NCBI GenBank assembly: GCA_038244815.1
Contig: JBBRTB010000021.1
Span: forward strand, 1 to 64,000
Source of the DNA: DASVHS01 sp038244815
GTDB lineage: Bacteria; Acidobacteriota; Thermoanaerobaculia; Gp7-AA8
Direction: 5' to 3'
DNA: 64,000 bases
Numbering within the stretch: the first letter of the stretch is position 1; every line of letters begins with the position of its first letter. The notes below the pieces were generated by a model that saw only the letters and a program-made list of their open reading frames with translations, was not told the origin of the DNA and did not search any database. A program made the translations under genes and the position numbers. Below are positions 37,009 through 47,297 of the stretch, piece by piece.

Positions 37009-38724
37009 ATGAGCGTTCGCCTCGGTGAATTGCTGACGAAAGCGAGTCTGATCTCACAGGATCAGCTCAAGGAAGCCCTGCGCGTGCAGAAGGAGACCGG
37101 CGGCAAGCTGGGTGAGACTCTCATCAAGCTCGGCTTCGTCTCCGAGGAAGACATTACCGAGTGCCTCTCGCAGCAGTTCGGGGTTCCTTCCATCAACCTT
37201 GCTCACTTCGAGATCGATCCCAGCGTGATCAAGCTGATCCCTGCGGACGTGGCCCGGAAGTACAACATCCTTCCGGTGAACAAGACCGGCGCGACGATCA
37301 CCATCGCCATGGCCGATCCCACGAACGTCTTCGCCATGGACGACATCAAGTTCATGACCGGATACAACGTGGAGCCGGTGGTGGCGTCGGAGCTCGGCAT
37401 CAAGGCCGCCATCGACAACTACTACGGCTCCACATCCTCGCTGGAACTGAAGAAGGTCATGGAAGACCTTCAGCAGTCGGAGGCGGCCGATCTGGAGGTC
37501 CTGGAGGAGGAGGAAGAGCTCGACGTCGCCGCCCTGACAGAGGGGGCGGAAGAGGCGCCGGTGGTCAAACTCTGCAACCTCATCCTCACGGACGCCATCA
37601 AGCGCGGAGCCTCGGACATTCACATCGAGCCGTACGAGAAGGAATTCCGCGTCCGCTTCCGGATCGACGGGACGCTGTACGAGATCATGAACCCGCCGCT
37701 CAAGCTCCGCGACGCCATCACGTCGCGCATGAAGATTCTCGCCAAGCTCGACATCTCCGAGAAGCGTCTGCCCCAGGACGGACGCATCAAGCTGAAGATG
37801 AAGCTCAACGACAAGAACAAGGAGCTCGACTTCCGCGTCTCGGTACTGCCGACGCTGTTCGGCGAGAAGATCGTCATGCGACTTCTCGACAAGGACAACC
37901 TTCGCCTGGACATGACCAAGCTGGGCTTCGAGCCGGAGTCGCTGGCCAAGTTCGAAGAGGCCATTTTCAAGCCCTGGGGCATGGTGCTTGTGACCGGGCC
38001 CACAGGCTCGGGCAAGACCAATACGCTTTACTCGGCACTGGCGAAAGTGAACTCGCCCGAAGTGAACATCATGACCGCCGAAGATCCCGTGGAGTTCAAC
38101 CTGCCCGGCATCAACCAGGTGCAGATGAAGGAAGCGATCGGTCTCAACTTCGCGGCCACGCTGCGGTCGTTCCTGCGGCAGGACCCGAACATCATCCTGG
38201 TCGGAGAGATCCGCGACTTCGAAACGGCCGAAATCGCCATCAAGGCCGCGCTCACGGGCCACCTGGTGCTCTCCACGCTGCACACCAACGATGCCCCGTC
38301 GACGATCAACCGTCTCATGAACATGGGCATCGAGCCTTTCCTGGTGGCCACCTCGGTGCAGCTCATCGCCGCGCAGCGGCTGGCCCGTCGCATCTGCCAG
38401 AACTGCAAGGAGCCGGTGGAGATCAGCTCGCAGGCCCTCCTCAACCTCGGCTTCAAGAAGGACGAGGTGGGAACGTTCACGGTTTACAAGGGCCGCGGCT
38501 GCGACAAATGCAACAACACGGGCTACAAGGGCCGCGTCGGTCTCGTCGAGGTCATGACCATCGACGACGAGATGCGGGACATGATCCTGGCCGGCGGAAC
38601 GGCCATCGACATCAAACGGAAAGCGGCCGAAAACGGCATGATTAGTCTGCGCCGCTCCGGATTGATTAAAATCAAGGACGGAATCACGACAATCGAAGAG
38701 GTGGTTCGAGAAACTGTTTTGTAA
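37009..38724 (+). CDS. pilB: Type IV pilus extension ATPase PilB with MshEN domain
   Basis: A 571-residue GspE/PilB secretion ATPase that drives pilin polymerisation. The N-terminus (about 4-65) has two MshEN repeats (R-L-G-E-L-L-T-K-A-S-L-I and K-L-G-E-T-L-I-K-L-G-F-V), the known c-di-GMP-binding form. Then come Walker A G-P-T-G-S-G-K-T (about 330-337), the Asp box, Walker B with G-E-I-R-D, the His box G-H-L-V-L-S-T-L-H-T-N-D-A, and a tetracysteine zinc motif (C-Q-N-C and C-D-K-C). The gene begins the pilB-pilT-pilC-pilS cluster and follows a long leader. Confidence 0.95.
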   Translation: MSVRLGELLTKASLISQDQLKEALRVQKETGGKLGETLIKLGFVSEEDITECLSQQFGVPSINLAHFEIDPSVIKLIPADVARKYNILPVNKTGATITIAMADPTNVFAMDDIKFMTGYNVEPVVASELGIKAAIDNYYGSTSSLELKKVMEDLQQSEAADLEVLEEEEELDVAALTEGAEEAPVVKLCNLILTDAIKRGASDIHIEPYEKEFRVRFRIDGTLYEIMNPPLKLRDAITSRMKILAKLDISEKRLPQDGRIKLKMKLNDKNKELDFRVSVLPTLFGEKIVMRLLDKDNLRLDMTKLGFEPESLAKFEEAIFKPWGMVLVTGPTGSGKTNTLYSALAKVNSPEVNIMTAEDPVEFNLPGINQVQMKEAIGLNFAATLRSFLRQDPNIILVGEIRDFETAEIAIKAALTGHLVLSTLHTNDAPSTINRLMNMGIEPFLVATSVQLIAAQRLARRICQNCKEPVEISSQALLNLGFKKDEVGTFTVYKGRGCDKCNNTGYKGRVGLVEVMTIDDEMRDMILAGGTAIDIKRKAAENGMISLRRSGLIKIKDGITTIEEVVRETVL

Positions 38725-38726
38725 TC

Positions 38727-38803
38727 AGGCCTCGGGTCTCGGTTCCACCACCCGTCGTTGGGCGGTGGGTCCGAGGCCTGAGGCCCGAGGCCCGAGGCCA
38801 TGG
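38727..38803. repeat. GAGGCCC heptamer island between pilB and pilT
   Basis: AGGCCTCGGGTCTCGG on the left and CCGAGGCCTGAGGCCCGAGG on the right flank a short unique centre with CCACCCGTCGTTGGGCGGTGG. The arms are heptamer units in opposite senses, so the region can fold into a hairpin. The unit is the one found inside valS. Confidence 0.8.
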
Positions 38804-38814
38804 GAGAAACTGGA

Positions 38815-39960
38815 ATGTCGTCAGCTGTCACGCTTCATCAGTTGTTGAAGACCATGGTCGAGCGCGGAGGGTCGGATCTTCACGTCACGACGAATTCGCC
38901 TCCGCAGATCCGCATCGACGGAAAGCTGGTGCCGCTCGACATGCCCGTCCTCTCCGCTCCGGAGACCAAGCAGCTCGCCTATTCGGTGCTCACCGACGCG
39001 CAGAAGCACCGGTTCGAGGAGAACCTGGAGCTCGACCTTTCGTTCGGCATCAAGGGCCTGGCCCGTTTCCGCGCCAACATTTTCAATCAGCGCGGCGCCA
39101 CCGCGGCCGTCTACCGTCAGATTCCTTACGAGATCCTGGGATTCAAGGAGCTCGGTCTGCCGCCGGTCGTGGAAGAGATCTGCGGCAAGCCGCGCGGGCT
39201 GGTTCTGGTGACCGGTCCGACCGGCTCGGGCAAGTCGACGACGCTGGCGGCGATGATCGACAAGATCAACCGCGAGACGCACCAGCACATCATCACCATC
39301 GAGGATCCGGTGGAGTTCCTTCACCAGCACAAAAACTGCGTGGTCAATCAGCGCGAGTTGCACGCCGACACCCATTCGTTCGCCAACTCTCTCAAGAGCG
39401 CGCTGCGTCAGGATCCCGACGTCGTGCTCATCGGTGAGATGCGCGACCTGGAGACGATCGAGTCGGCCCTGCGCATCGCCGAGACCGGTCACTTGACGTT
39501 CGGCACGTTGCACACGAACTCCGCCGCACAGACCATCAACCGTATCGTCGACGTCTTTCCCTCGCACCAGCAGCCGCAGATCCGCGCGCAGCTCTCGTTC
39601 GTACTGGAGGGGATCATGTGCCAGGCCCTGCTGCCGAAGGCGAACGGCAAAGGGCGTGTGATGGCCATGGAGATCCTCGTTCCGAATGCCGCCATCCGCA
39701 ATCTGATCCGCGAAGACAAGGTGCATCAGATCTACTCGATGATGCAGACCGGCCAGTCGAAGTACGGGATGCAGACGTTCAATCAGTCGCTGGCCACGCT
39801 CTACTTCAAGAAGCTCATCTCCCTGCAGGTGGCGCTGTCGCGTTCGTCGAACCCCGACGAGCTGCAGGAGATGATTTCCCGCGGGGCGGGTGCTTTGTCT
39901 CAGGGAACGGCGTCAGCATCGACGGCCCGGCCGTCCGGTGCCGGACGCGCAACAGGTTAA
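38815..39960 (+). CDS. pilT: Type IV pilus retraction ATPase PilT
   Basis: A 381-residue PilT: short N-terminal PAS-like domain with L-H-V-T-T-N-S-P-P-Q-I-R, Walker A G-P-T-G-S-G-K-S-T (about 132-140), Walker B with G-E-M-R-D-L-E-T, and the His box T-G-H-L-T-F-G-T-L-H-T-N. It powers pilus retraction and twitching. I choose ATG 38815, with GGGAG about nine bases upstream, over the ATG at 38800. The C-terminal 30 residues are Ala/Ser-rich and look disordered. Confidence 0.95.
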   Translation: MSSAVTLHQLLKTMVERGGSDLHVTTNSPPQIRIDGKLVPLDMPVLSAPETKQLAYSVLTDAQKHRFEENLELDLSFGIKGLARFRANIFNQRGATAAVYRQIPYEILGFKELGLPPVVEEICGKPRGLVLVTGPTGSGKSTTLAAMIDKINRETHQHIITIEDPVEFLHQHKNCVVNQRELHADTHSFANSLKSALRQDPDVVLIGEMRDLETIESALRIAETGHLTFGTLHTNSAAQTINRIVDVFPSHQQPQIRAQLSFVLEGIMCQALLPKANGKGRVMAMEILVPNAAIRNLIREDKVHQIYSMMQTGQSKYGMQTFNQSLATLYFKKLISLQVALSRSSNPDELQEMISRGAGALSQGTASASTARPSGAGRATG

Positions 39961-39994
39961 CGGAGAGTGTCCTCGGACGGGGTGAGGAGGAAGC

Positions 39995-41197
<1,203 letters not shown>

Positions 41198-41227
41198 GTC
41201 AAACCGAGCGTCGACGCTCGGTTTGAC
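41198..41227. repeat. Perfect 30-bp palindrome between pilC and pilS
   Basis: GTCAAACCGAGCGTC is followed directly by its reverse complement. It begins on the base after the pilC stop and ends seven bases before the pilS ATG. No T-run follows, so it is not a classical terminator; as RNA it would be a stable hairpin that could lower pilS translation. Confidence 0.85.
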
Positions 41228-41233
41228 AGGAGC

Positions 41234-42913
41234 ATGCCCCAGATGCCCAGCGACGCCCGGATGCTCATCGCCATCCGGGTGATCGTCGTGACGACGCTCA
41301 TTCTCGCGGCGCTGATCATTCAGTACACCGTCCGCGAGTTTCTGCCGATCAACTATATCTACGTGATCGCCGGCCTGACCTACGGGCTGACGCTGCTGTA
41401 CATCGCGCTCGGCCGGGCCGTGTCTTCGCGGCGCATCAACCTCATGGCCCAGATCGGCGGCGACCTCCTGGTGGTGACGCTGCTGGTCTATTTCACCGGC
41501 GCGCTCGACTCGCCGTTCTCCTTCATGTATCTCGTTTCGATCATCACCGCGTCCATGCTGCTGTTCCGGCGGGGCGGGCTGATGGCCGCTTCCGGCGCGG
41601 TCATCCTGTATGGCGGTCTCGGCGACCTGATGTATTACGGCATCCTTGCCATTCCGCAACAGACCTGGTTCACGCCCACGCAGTGGAGCTCGTCGCGCCT
41701 GTACTTCAACATGGCCACGAACTTCGCGGGCTTCTACGCCACCGCGTTGCTCGTATCGATCATCTCGGAGAAGCTCCAGAAGACTTCCGAGGAGCTCGAC
41801 GCCAACCGGCAGAACCTGGCGGAACTGCGGGCGCTCAATCAGAACGTCGTCGAGTCGATCCCTTCCGGTCTCATCACCCTCACGCAGTACGGCACGGCCG
41901 CGTTCATCAATCCGGCCGGCTGCCAGATTCTGGAGGCGCAGCCGTATTCGATCCTGGGGCGGCACATCACCGAGATCGGCTTCGTCTCGCGCGATCGGTG
42001 GAACGACTATCGCCAGCAACTCACCGAGGGAGCGATCGTCCGGGATGAAAACGACGCCTTCGAGTTTTCCGGACAGTTGCGCAGCATCGGCTTCGCGCTG
42101 ACGCCGCTCTCCACCCTGGAAGGAAAGGCGTCAGGCTACACGCTGATCTTTCAGGATCTCACGGAGATGAAGCAGCTCGAGGCGGAGCTCCGCCTCAAGG
42201 ACAGGATGGCCGCCGTCGGTGAGCTTTCCGCGGGCATCGCCCACGAGATCCGCAATCCCCTGGCGGCCATCGCCGGCTCAGTGCAGGTGCTCAAGAGCTC
42301 TCAGTCGCTCTCCTCGCAGGAGCAGCGGCTGATGTCGATCGTGCTCCGCGAGTCCGAGCGGCTCAACAAGACCATCGCCGAGTTCCTTCGCTTCGTGCGT
42401 CCGCAGGAAAAGCGCGCCTCGGATTTCGACATCGCCGCCAGCATCTCCGAGACGCTCGATCTGCTCTCGAACTCGACGGAAGTGAGTAAGGATCATGAGA
42501 TCCGCCGGGCTATCAATCCGCCGTCGTACTCGATCGTCGGAGACGGCGATCAGATCCGTCAGGTGTTCTGGAACATCGCCCTGAACGCCATTCGGGCCAT
42601 GGCCGCGGGCGGGACGCTGACGGTCCGGGCCGAGCCGGTCGACGGGGACTACCGCATCGTGTTCAGCGACAGCGGCAGGGGCATGACCGAAGCCGATCTG
42701 CGCCGGCTGTTCCAGCCGTTCCGCACAAGCTTTCCCAGTGGAACGGGACTGGGCATGGCCATCTCTTACCGGATCGTCCAGGAGCACGGCGGACGGATCG
42801 ACGTCTCCTCGCGCCTGGGAGAGGGAACATCCATCAGCGTGAGCCTGCCGGCGAGGCAGACCACTGCCACGGGGCATTCGAAGGTTGCTCGGACGGCTAC
42901 AATGCCTTCGTGA
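41234..42913 (+). CDS. pilS: PilS-like sensor histidine kinase
   Basis: A 559-residue kinase. About six N-terminal transmembrane helices (about 12-185, as in PilS) are followed by a PAS domain (about 205-315), the HisKA box E-L-S-A-G-I-A-H-E-I-R-N-P-L-A (His about 338), and a HATPase domain with N-I-A-L-N-A-I-R-A, D-S-G-R-G-M and G-T-G-L-G-M. It should act with the NtrC-type regulator PilR to control pilin expression, but no pilR lies next to it in this window; ruvB overlaps its stop instead. Confidence 0.88.
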   Translation: MPQMPSDARMLIAIRVIVVTTLILAALIIQYTVREFLPINYIYVIAGLTYGLTLLYIALGRAVSSRRINLMAQIGGDLLVVTLLVYFTGALDSPFSFMYLVSIITASMLLFRRGGLMAASGAVILYGGLGDLMYYGILAIPQQTWFTPTQWSSSRLYFNMATNFAGFYATALLVSIISEKLQKTSEELDANRQNLAELRALNQNVVESIPSGLITLTQYGTAAFINPAGCQILEAQPYSILGRHITEIGFVSRDRWNDYRQQLTEGAIVRDENDAFEFSGQLRSIGFALTPLSTLEGKASGYTLIFQDLTEMKQLEAELRLKDRMAAVGELSAGIAHEIRNPLAAIAGSVQVLKSSQSLSSQEQRLMSIVLRESERLNKTIAEFLRFVRPQEKRASDFDIAASISETLDLLSNSTEVSKDHEIRRAINPPSYSIVGDGDQIRQVFWNIALNAIRAMAAGGTLTVRAEPVDGDYRIVFSDSGRGMTEADLRRLFQPFRTSFPSGTGLGMAISYRIVQEHGGRIDVSSRLGEGTSISVSLPARQTTATGHSKVARTATMPS

Positions 42914-43932
42914 CCGACTCCCGCGTCCTCGACCCCACGCCTGTCGAAGACGACCTCCAGACCGATCTCTCCCTGCGTCCCAAACTCCTTCGTGAGTACA
43001 TCGGCCAGCAGAAGGTCAAGGCCAATCTGGAGATCTCGATCGAAGCCGCGCGCAAGCGCGGGGAATCGCTCGACCACGTGCTCCTCTTCGGCCCTCCCGG
43101 TCTGGGCAAGACCACGCTGGCGAACATCATCGCCAACGAGATGAACGCGAATCTGCGCACGACGTCCGGGCCGGGACTGGAGAAGCCGGGAGACCTCGTG
43201 GCCATCATCACCAACCTCGAGCCAGGCGACGCGCTGTTCATCGACGAGATCCATCGACTCTCCGCACCGGTGGAGGAAGTGCTCTACTCGGCGATGGAAG
43301 ACTTCTTCATCGATGTGGTCATCGGCCAGGGGCCTTCCGCGCGCACGCTGAAAGTGGAGATCCCTCGCTTCACGCTCATCGGCGCTACGACGCGCGCGGG
43401 CCTGCTCACCGCTCCGCTGCGGTCGCGCTTCGGCATCGTGCACCGGCTCGACTTCTACGACATCGAGTCGCTCGACGTCATCGTGCGGCGCTCGGCGGAG
43501 ATCCTCAACATTCCCATCGATGCCGGCGGGGCGCGGGAGATTGCCCGCCGATCGCGCGGTACGCCACGAATCGCCAATCGCCTGCTGCGCCGCGTGCGCG
43601 ATTACGCCGAGGTCAAGCACGACGGCAAGATCAACGTGGCGGTCGCGCAGGAAGCGCTGCGCATGCTCGAAGTCGACGACTATGGCCTCGACGAGGTCGA
43701 TCGCAAGCTGCTGGTGACGATCATCGAACGCTTCGGCGGCGGGCCGGTCGGGGTGAGCGCGCTCTCGTCGTCGATCGCCGAGGACCGCGGCACGATCGAG
43801 GACCTCTACGAGCCGTATCTCATCCAGATCGGCTTCCTGCAACGAACGCCGCGCGGCAGGGTGGCCAGCAAGCTTGCGTACGAGCATCTCGGCTATCCGA
43901 GCGCCCCGCGGCGTCAGCCGGGATTGTTCTAG
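42910..43932 (+). CDS. ruvB: Holliday junction branch migration helicase RuvB
   Basis: A 340-residue AAA+ motor of the RuvABC resolvasome. It has L-R-P-K-L-L-R-E-Y-I-G-Q near residue 22, Walker A G-P-P-G-L-G-K-T-T (about 59-67), Walker B L-F-I-D-E-I-H-R-L, the arginine finger region G-A-T-T-R-A-G-L-L, and a C-terminal winged helix. GTG 42910 overlaps the pilS stop (GTGA), so the two are co-translated. ruvA and ruvC are absent here, which is unusual. Confidence 0.96.
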   Translation: MTDSRVLDPTPVEDDLQTDLSLRPKLLREYIGQQKVKANLEISIEAARKRGESLDHVLLFGPPGLGKTTLANIIANEMNANLRTTSGPGLEKPGDLVAIITNLEPGDALFIDEIHRLSAPVEEVLYSAMEDFFIDVVIGQGPSARTLKVEIPRFTLIGATTRAGLLTAPLRSRFGIVHRLDFYDIESLDVIVRRSAEILNIPIDAGGAREIARRSRGTPRIANRLLRRVRDYAEVKHDGKINVAVAQEALRMLEVDDYGLDEVDRKLLVTIIERFGGGPVGVSALSSSIAEDRGTIEDLYEPYLIQIGFLQRTPRGRVASKLAYEHLGYPSAPRRQPGLF

Positions 43933-43942
43933 TGGAGTGTAA

Positions 43943-44015
43943 CGGCAGAATCGGGACCAGATGGCGCAGAGGATCGGCGGCGTTGAGACCAAGCCAGGTG
44001 GTCCCGATTCTGCCG
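43943..44015. repeat. Long inverted repeat after ruvB
   Basis: CGGCAGAATCGGGACCA (43943-43959) and TGGTCCCGATTCTGCCG (43999-44015) are perfect 17-bp complements around a 39-base loop. It sits between the ruvB stop and a convergent gene fragment. It is a different sequence from the 12311-12405 element. Confidence 0.85.
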
Positions 44016-44024
44016 CGCAGACTC

Positions 44025-44264
44025 CTAGTCCGGCGTAATCGTCGTGATCTGCCGTGTCTCGTTGTTGGTCACGGTGATGAAGCCCCAGGAGGTGGCGGGG
44101 AGAGGCGTCGGATACACGCCACCCGGCGGCATCTCCGGCTCCACTGCTACGTCAACCGTCGACTCCGAACCTGAATCGACCGGAATCGGGAAGTCCGAGA
44201 ACGATGCATAGGCCGGTTCGAACATCGACGAGCCCGGCTGCAGTTCGACATAGCGCGGTTCCAC
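44025..44264 (-). pseudogene. Possible C-terminal remnant of a secreted protein
   Basis: A 79-residue frame beginning at GTG 44264. The translation has a natural composition, with no shadow-frame Arg bias: F-S-D-F-P-I-P-V-D-S-G-S-E-S-T-V-D-V-A, then S-W-G-F-I-T-V-T-N-N-E-T-R-Q-I. It looks like the end of a beta-sandwich domain. No signal peptide is in frame, but 15-40 bases upstream in another frame there is a short ATG-Lys-Arg-Thr-Arg-Phe-Ala opening that resembles a signal-peptide start. I suspect an internally deleted gene. Family unknown. Confidence 0.35.
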
Positions 44265-44329
44265 GTGCTCGACGTCACGCGAAGCGCGTTCGTTTCATGG
44301 TCACAAGCGGGTGAGCGTGAACGTGCCCT

Positions 44330-45940
44330 TCAGTCGCGGCGGAAATGCGCGCCCCGTGAGACCGGGTCGCGCAACGCCGCGGTGGCGATGATGGCCGCGC
44401 ACTGCTGGCCGTGGAACAGCTCGACGATCGGCTTGCTGATCGTGGCCTCGTGGTAGAACTTCGTGAGCCGGTTGCCGAGCTCGCGCATGTCGGCCACGGC
44501 ACGTTTCAACCGCTCGTACGTCCGCACGATGCCGACGTAGTTCCACATGGTGTGCTGGATCGTCGTCCAGTCCTGCAGGATGAGCGCGGGATCCTCGACG
44601 TCGAGCGTTCCTGGCGCGCGCCAATCGGGGATCGAGTCCACCGTGGATTGACGGATCTGGCCGCCGCCGGTGAGTTTCGTGCGGATGGAGACCGCCGCGT
44701 AGTAGCCCCAGGTCAGCCCCTCCAGCAGCGATGTCGAGGCCAGTCGATTCGCGCCGTGCAACCCCGAGCACGACGTCTCACCGATGGCGTACAGCCGGTT
44801 CAGCGTCGACTCGCCATGGGTGTTGCACAGCACCCCACCGCAGAAGTAGTGCGCCGCCGGGACGACGGGGATCGGGTCTCTGGTGATGTCGACGCCGATC
44901 TCCGCGCACGCTTTGGCGATGTTCGGAAAGCGCTCCTGGATGGGCTGGTGGCCCTTGTAGAAGTTCGCCAGGTCGAGATAGACGAATTCCTCTTTCTTCG
45001 TCGTCATCTCTTCGACGATGGCGCGAGCCACGACGTCGCGCGGCGCGAGGTCGCGCTGCTCGGGCGCGTATTTCTCCATGAAGTACTCGCCCTTGATGTT
45101 TCGCAGACGCGCTCCTTCGCCCCGCAGCGCCTCGGAGATCAGGAAGTGATTCGCTTTCTTGTCGGCCAGCGCGGTGGGATGGAACTGCACGTACTGCGCG
45201 TTCATGATCCGCGCGCCGGCACGCCTGGCCATGACCACGCCGTCGCCGATGGCGTGACGCGTGTTCGTCGAGTGCAGGTAGATCTGGCCGACGCCGCCCG
45301 TGGCCAGCACCGTGAAATCCGCGAAGATCGTGTAGACCTCTTCGCTCTTGTTGTCGAGCAGGTAAGCACCCACGCATTCGTTCGTGAGCCGGTATCGCAC
45401 CTGGATGTCCGTCGGATGGTGATGCGTCGTCAACAGGTCGATGGCCGTGATCTCCGTGGCCAGCGTGATGTTCGGCTCGCTCTTGACGCGGTTGAGCAGC
45501 GACACCTCGATGGCGTGCCCGGTGGCGTCGCCGGCGTGGATGATGCGCGGAACCGAGTGCGCCCCTTCCTGCGTCAGATCGAGCTCGCCTTCCTCACTCA
45601 TCGAGAACGGGACGTGAATCTGATCGAGCAGCAGCTCCTTGACGACGCGCGGACCCTGCTCGGCCAGGAAGTGCACCGCCTCCTGGTTCGAGATGCCCGC
45701 GCCGGCGCGGAGGATGTCGTCGATGAGACTGGCCGGCGAGTCGTTCTCTCCTTCGTAGATGATCCCCCCTTGCGCCCAGAACGTGTTGCAGTCCTTCGGG
45801 TCCGCCGCCTTCGTCACCAGCAGGACCCGGATGCCTGCTTCCGCCAGCGTGAGCGCCGTGGTCAGTCCGGCGATGCCGGTGCCGATGACGAGCGCGGGGT
45901 AGTGGTCGCGGTTCTCGAGCATCGGCATGCGCGCGATCAT
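44330..45940 (-). CDS. nadB: L-aspartate oxidase
   Basis: A 536-residue FAD flavoprotein of the succinate dehydrogenase/fumarate reductase fold that oxidises L-aspartate to iminoaspartate for NAD synthesis. FAD-binding G-T-G-I-A-G-L-T-T-A (about 19-28), the N-T-F-W-A-Q-G-G-I segment (about 52-60), H-P-T-A-L, the active-site R-G-E-G-A-R-L-R, and G-L-H-G-A-N-R-L-A-S near 390 identify it. nadA/nadC are not adjacent. The N-terminus could begin at any of three closely spaced ATGs (45940, 45928, 45922); the last gives the most family-like start. Confidence 0.9.
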   Translation of the reverse strand: MIARMPMLENRDHYPALVIGTGIAGLTTALTLAEAGIRVLLVTKAADPKDCNTFWAQGGIIYEGENDSPASLIDDILRAGAGISNQEAVHFLAEQGPRVVKELLLDQIHVPFSMSEEGELDLTQEGAHSVPRIIHAGDATGHAIEVSLLNRVKSEPNITLATEITAIDLLTTHHHPTDIQVRYRLTNECVGAYLLDNKSEEVYTIFADFTVLATGGVGQIYLHSTNTRHAIGDGVVMARRAGARIMNAQYVQFHPTALADKKANHFLISEALRGEGARLRNIKGEYFMEKYAPEQRDLAPRDVVARAIVEEMTTKKEEFVYLDLANFYKGHQPIQERFPNIAKACAEIGVDITRDPIPVVPAAHYFCGGVLCNTHGESTLNRLYAIGETSCSGLHGANRLASTSLLEGLTWGYYAAVSIRTKLTGGGQIRQSTVDSIPDWRAPGTLDVEDPALILQDWTTIQHTMWNYVGIVRTYERLKRAVADMRELGNRLTKFYHEATISKPIVELFHGQQCAAIIATAALRDPVSRGAHFRRD

Positions 45941-45946
45941 AGCGTG

Positions 45947-46040
45947 CTGGGTCGGGTCGCTGGGTCGCTGGGTCGCTCGGTTACCAGTTACCGGTTACCT
46001 CTTCGCCGAGCGCCGAAGCGCCGAGCACGCAGCCCCCCTC
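45947..46040. repeat. Heptamer/octamer repeat island R4
   Basis: GGGTCGCT octamers, then CGGTTACCAGTTACCGG, CTCTTCGCC, and CGAGCGCCGAAGCGCCGAGC units: the A-B-TTCGCC-C composite in plus orientation. It fills the gap between nadB and the ABC permease gene. Confidence 0.85.
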
Positions 46041-47297
46041 CTACGCCACGTCCCATCGCTGCGTCAGCCGCCGCGCGGTCAGGAAGAACGCAATCGACCA
46101 GGCCAGGAGAACGGCCACGGGCAGGACGAGCGATGACAGCGGTTCTTCGCGCCAGAACACGTTCGTGAATCCCTCCAGCGCCCATGAGTTGAACAACGCC
46201 AGACCGGCCTTCTGCATCGCCGGCGGCATGAGGAACCGCGGCCACATCGATCCGCCCAGGGCGGAGATGCTGAGCACGATGAGATTGGAGAGTGCGGCGA
46301 GTTGCGCACGCGAGCGTGCGATGGAGGCGAGCAGCAGCCCGAACGCCGCGGTCGCCAGCGCGGTCGTCGCGGTCATGATCGCGAAGCCGCCCAGGTGCTG
46401 GAAGAGCTCGAGGTGAAACATCAGCGCACCCCACAGAAACATGACGATGAGCTGGGTCACGCCGAGCGACCACAAGTAGGCGAGTTTGCCGAGGAGAAGG
46501 CCGGTCAGTGAGAGGCGGGTGGTGAGGATGCGCTCGAGCGTTCCGCTGTCGATCTCGTCGAGCAGCGCCCCGCCGGCTCCGCTGGCCGTGAAGAGCAGGA
46601 ACATCACCGCGATTCCTGCCGCGTACAGCGAGACCACGAGGTTCCGTTTCTCCTTTCCGACGACATCCCGTGTCTCGATCCTGACGAGCGACGCGGCTCG
46701 CTTTTTCGCGGCGCCGCCGCTTGCGAGAGTGCGAAACGACGCCAGGTTCCTGTCGATGGTGGCGCGCTGCTGCTGCGTCAGCCCGCCGCTCCACCGGTCG
46801 ACGGCGTCGGCACCGCTTTGCGCCATTGCCTCCGGCAGTGCCGTCATCACCGTCTTCTGCAGCAGCCCATTGACGACCTGCGGCGCAACGGGATCGGCCG
46901 GATCGGAGAGAAGCTGGAGGGCCGGCGCCTTGCCGCCGCTGCCGAACTCGATCGGTGCGGCGCCGAATCCCCTGGGGATGATGAGCGCGATCGGCGAATC
47001 CCCCGACCGGACGTACTCCTCGGCTGTCGCGGCATCGAACGGTGTCGCCGATCCCTTCGGCCGATCGACGATGGTGAGGCCGGTCTCGGCACTCAACGCC
47101 GCCACCAGCCGCTTCGAGTTCTCGCTGCCGTCCTCGTCGACGATGGCCACTGTGACCCTCGGCGTTCCTGAGCGTTGTGCGCCGAAGACACCGTAGAAGA
47201 TCGAGAAGAAGACGATCGGCACGATGAACGTCAGCATCATCGCGGCGCGGTCGCGGCGGAGGTTCATCCAGCCCGTGCGCACGACATCGAGAATCAC
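46041..47297 (-). CDS. ABC-2 type transporter permease
   Basis: A 418-residue permease of the ABC-2/YhaP-like group: one N-terminal helix (about 20-40), a large extracytoplasmic domain (about 45-225), then five helices (about 230-415). It pairs with the ATPase gene directly upstream. I start at GTG 47297, which overlaps the ATPase stop by four bases (GTGA); the open frame further up is the ATPase gene in another frame. Substrate unknown; export of a drug, lipid or polypeptide is typical for the class. Confidence 0.85.
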   Translation of the reverse strand: MILDVVRTGWMNLRRDRAAMMLTFIVPIVFFSIFYGVFGAQRSGTPRVTVAIVDEDGSENSKRLVAALSAETGLTIVDRPKGSATPFDAATAEEYVRSGDSPIALIIPRGFGAAPIEFGSGGKAPALQLLSDPADPVAPQVVNGLLQKTVMTALPEAMAQSGADAVDRWSGGLTQQQRATIDRNLASFRTLASGGAAKKRAASLVRIETRDVVGKEKRNLVVSLYAAGIAVMFLLFTASGAGGALLDEIDSGTLERILTTRLSLTGLLLGKLAYLWSLGVTQLIVMFLWGALMFHLELFQHLGGFAIMTATTALATAAFGLLLASIARSRAQLAALSNLIVLSISALGGSMWPRFLMPPAMQKAGLALFNSWALEGFTNVFWREEPLSSLVLPVAVLLAWSIAFFLTARRLTQRWDVA

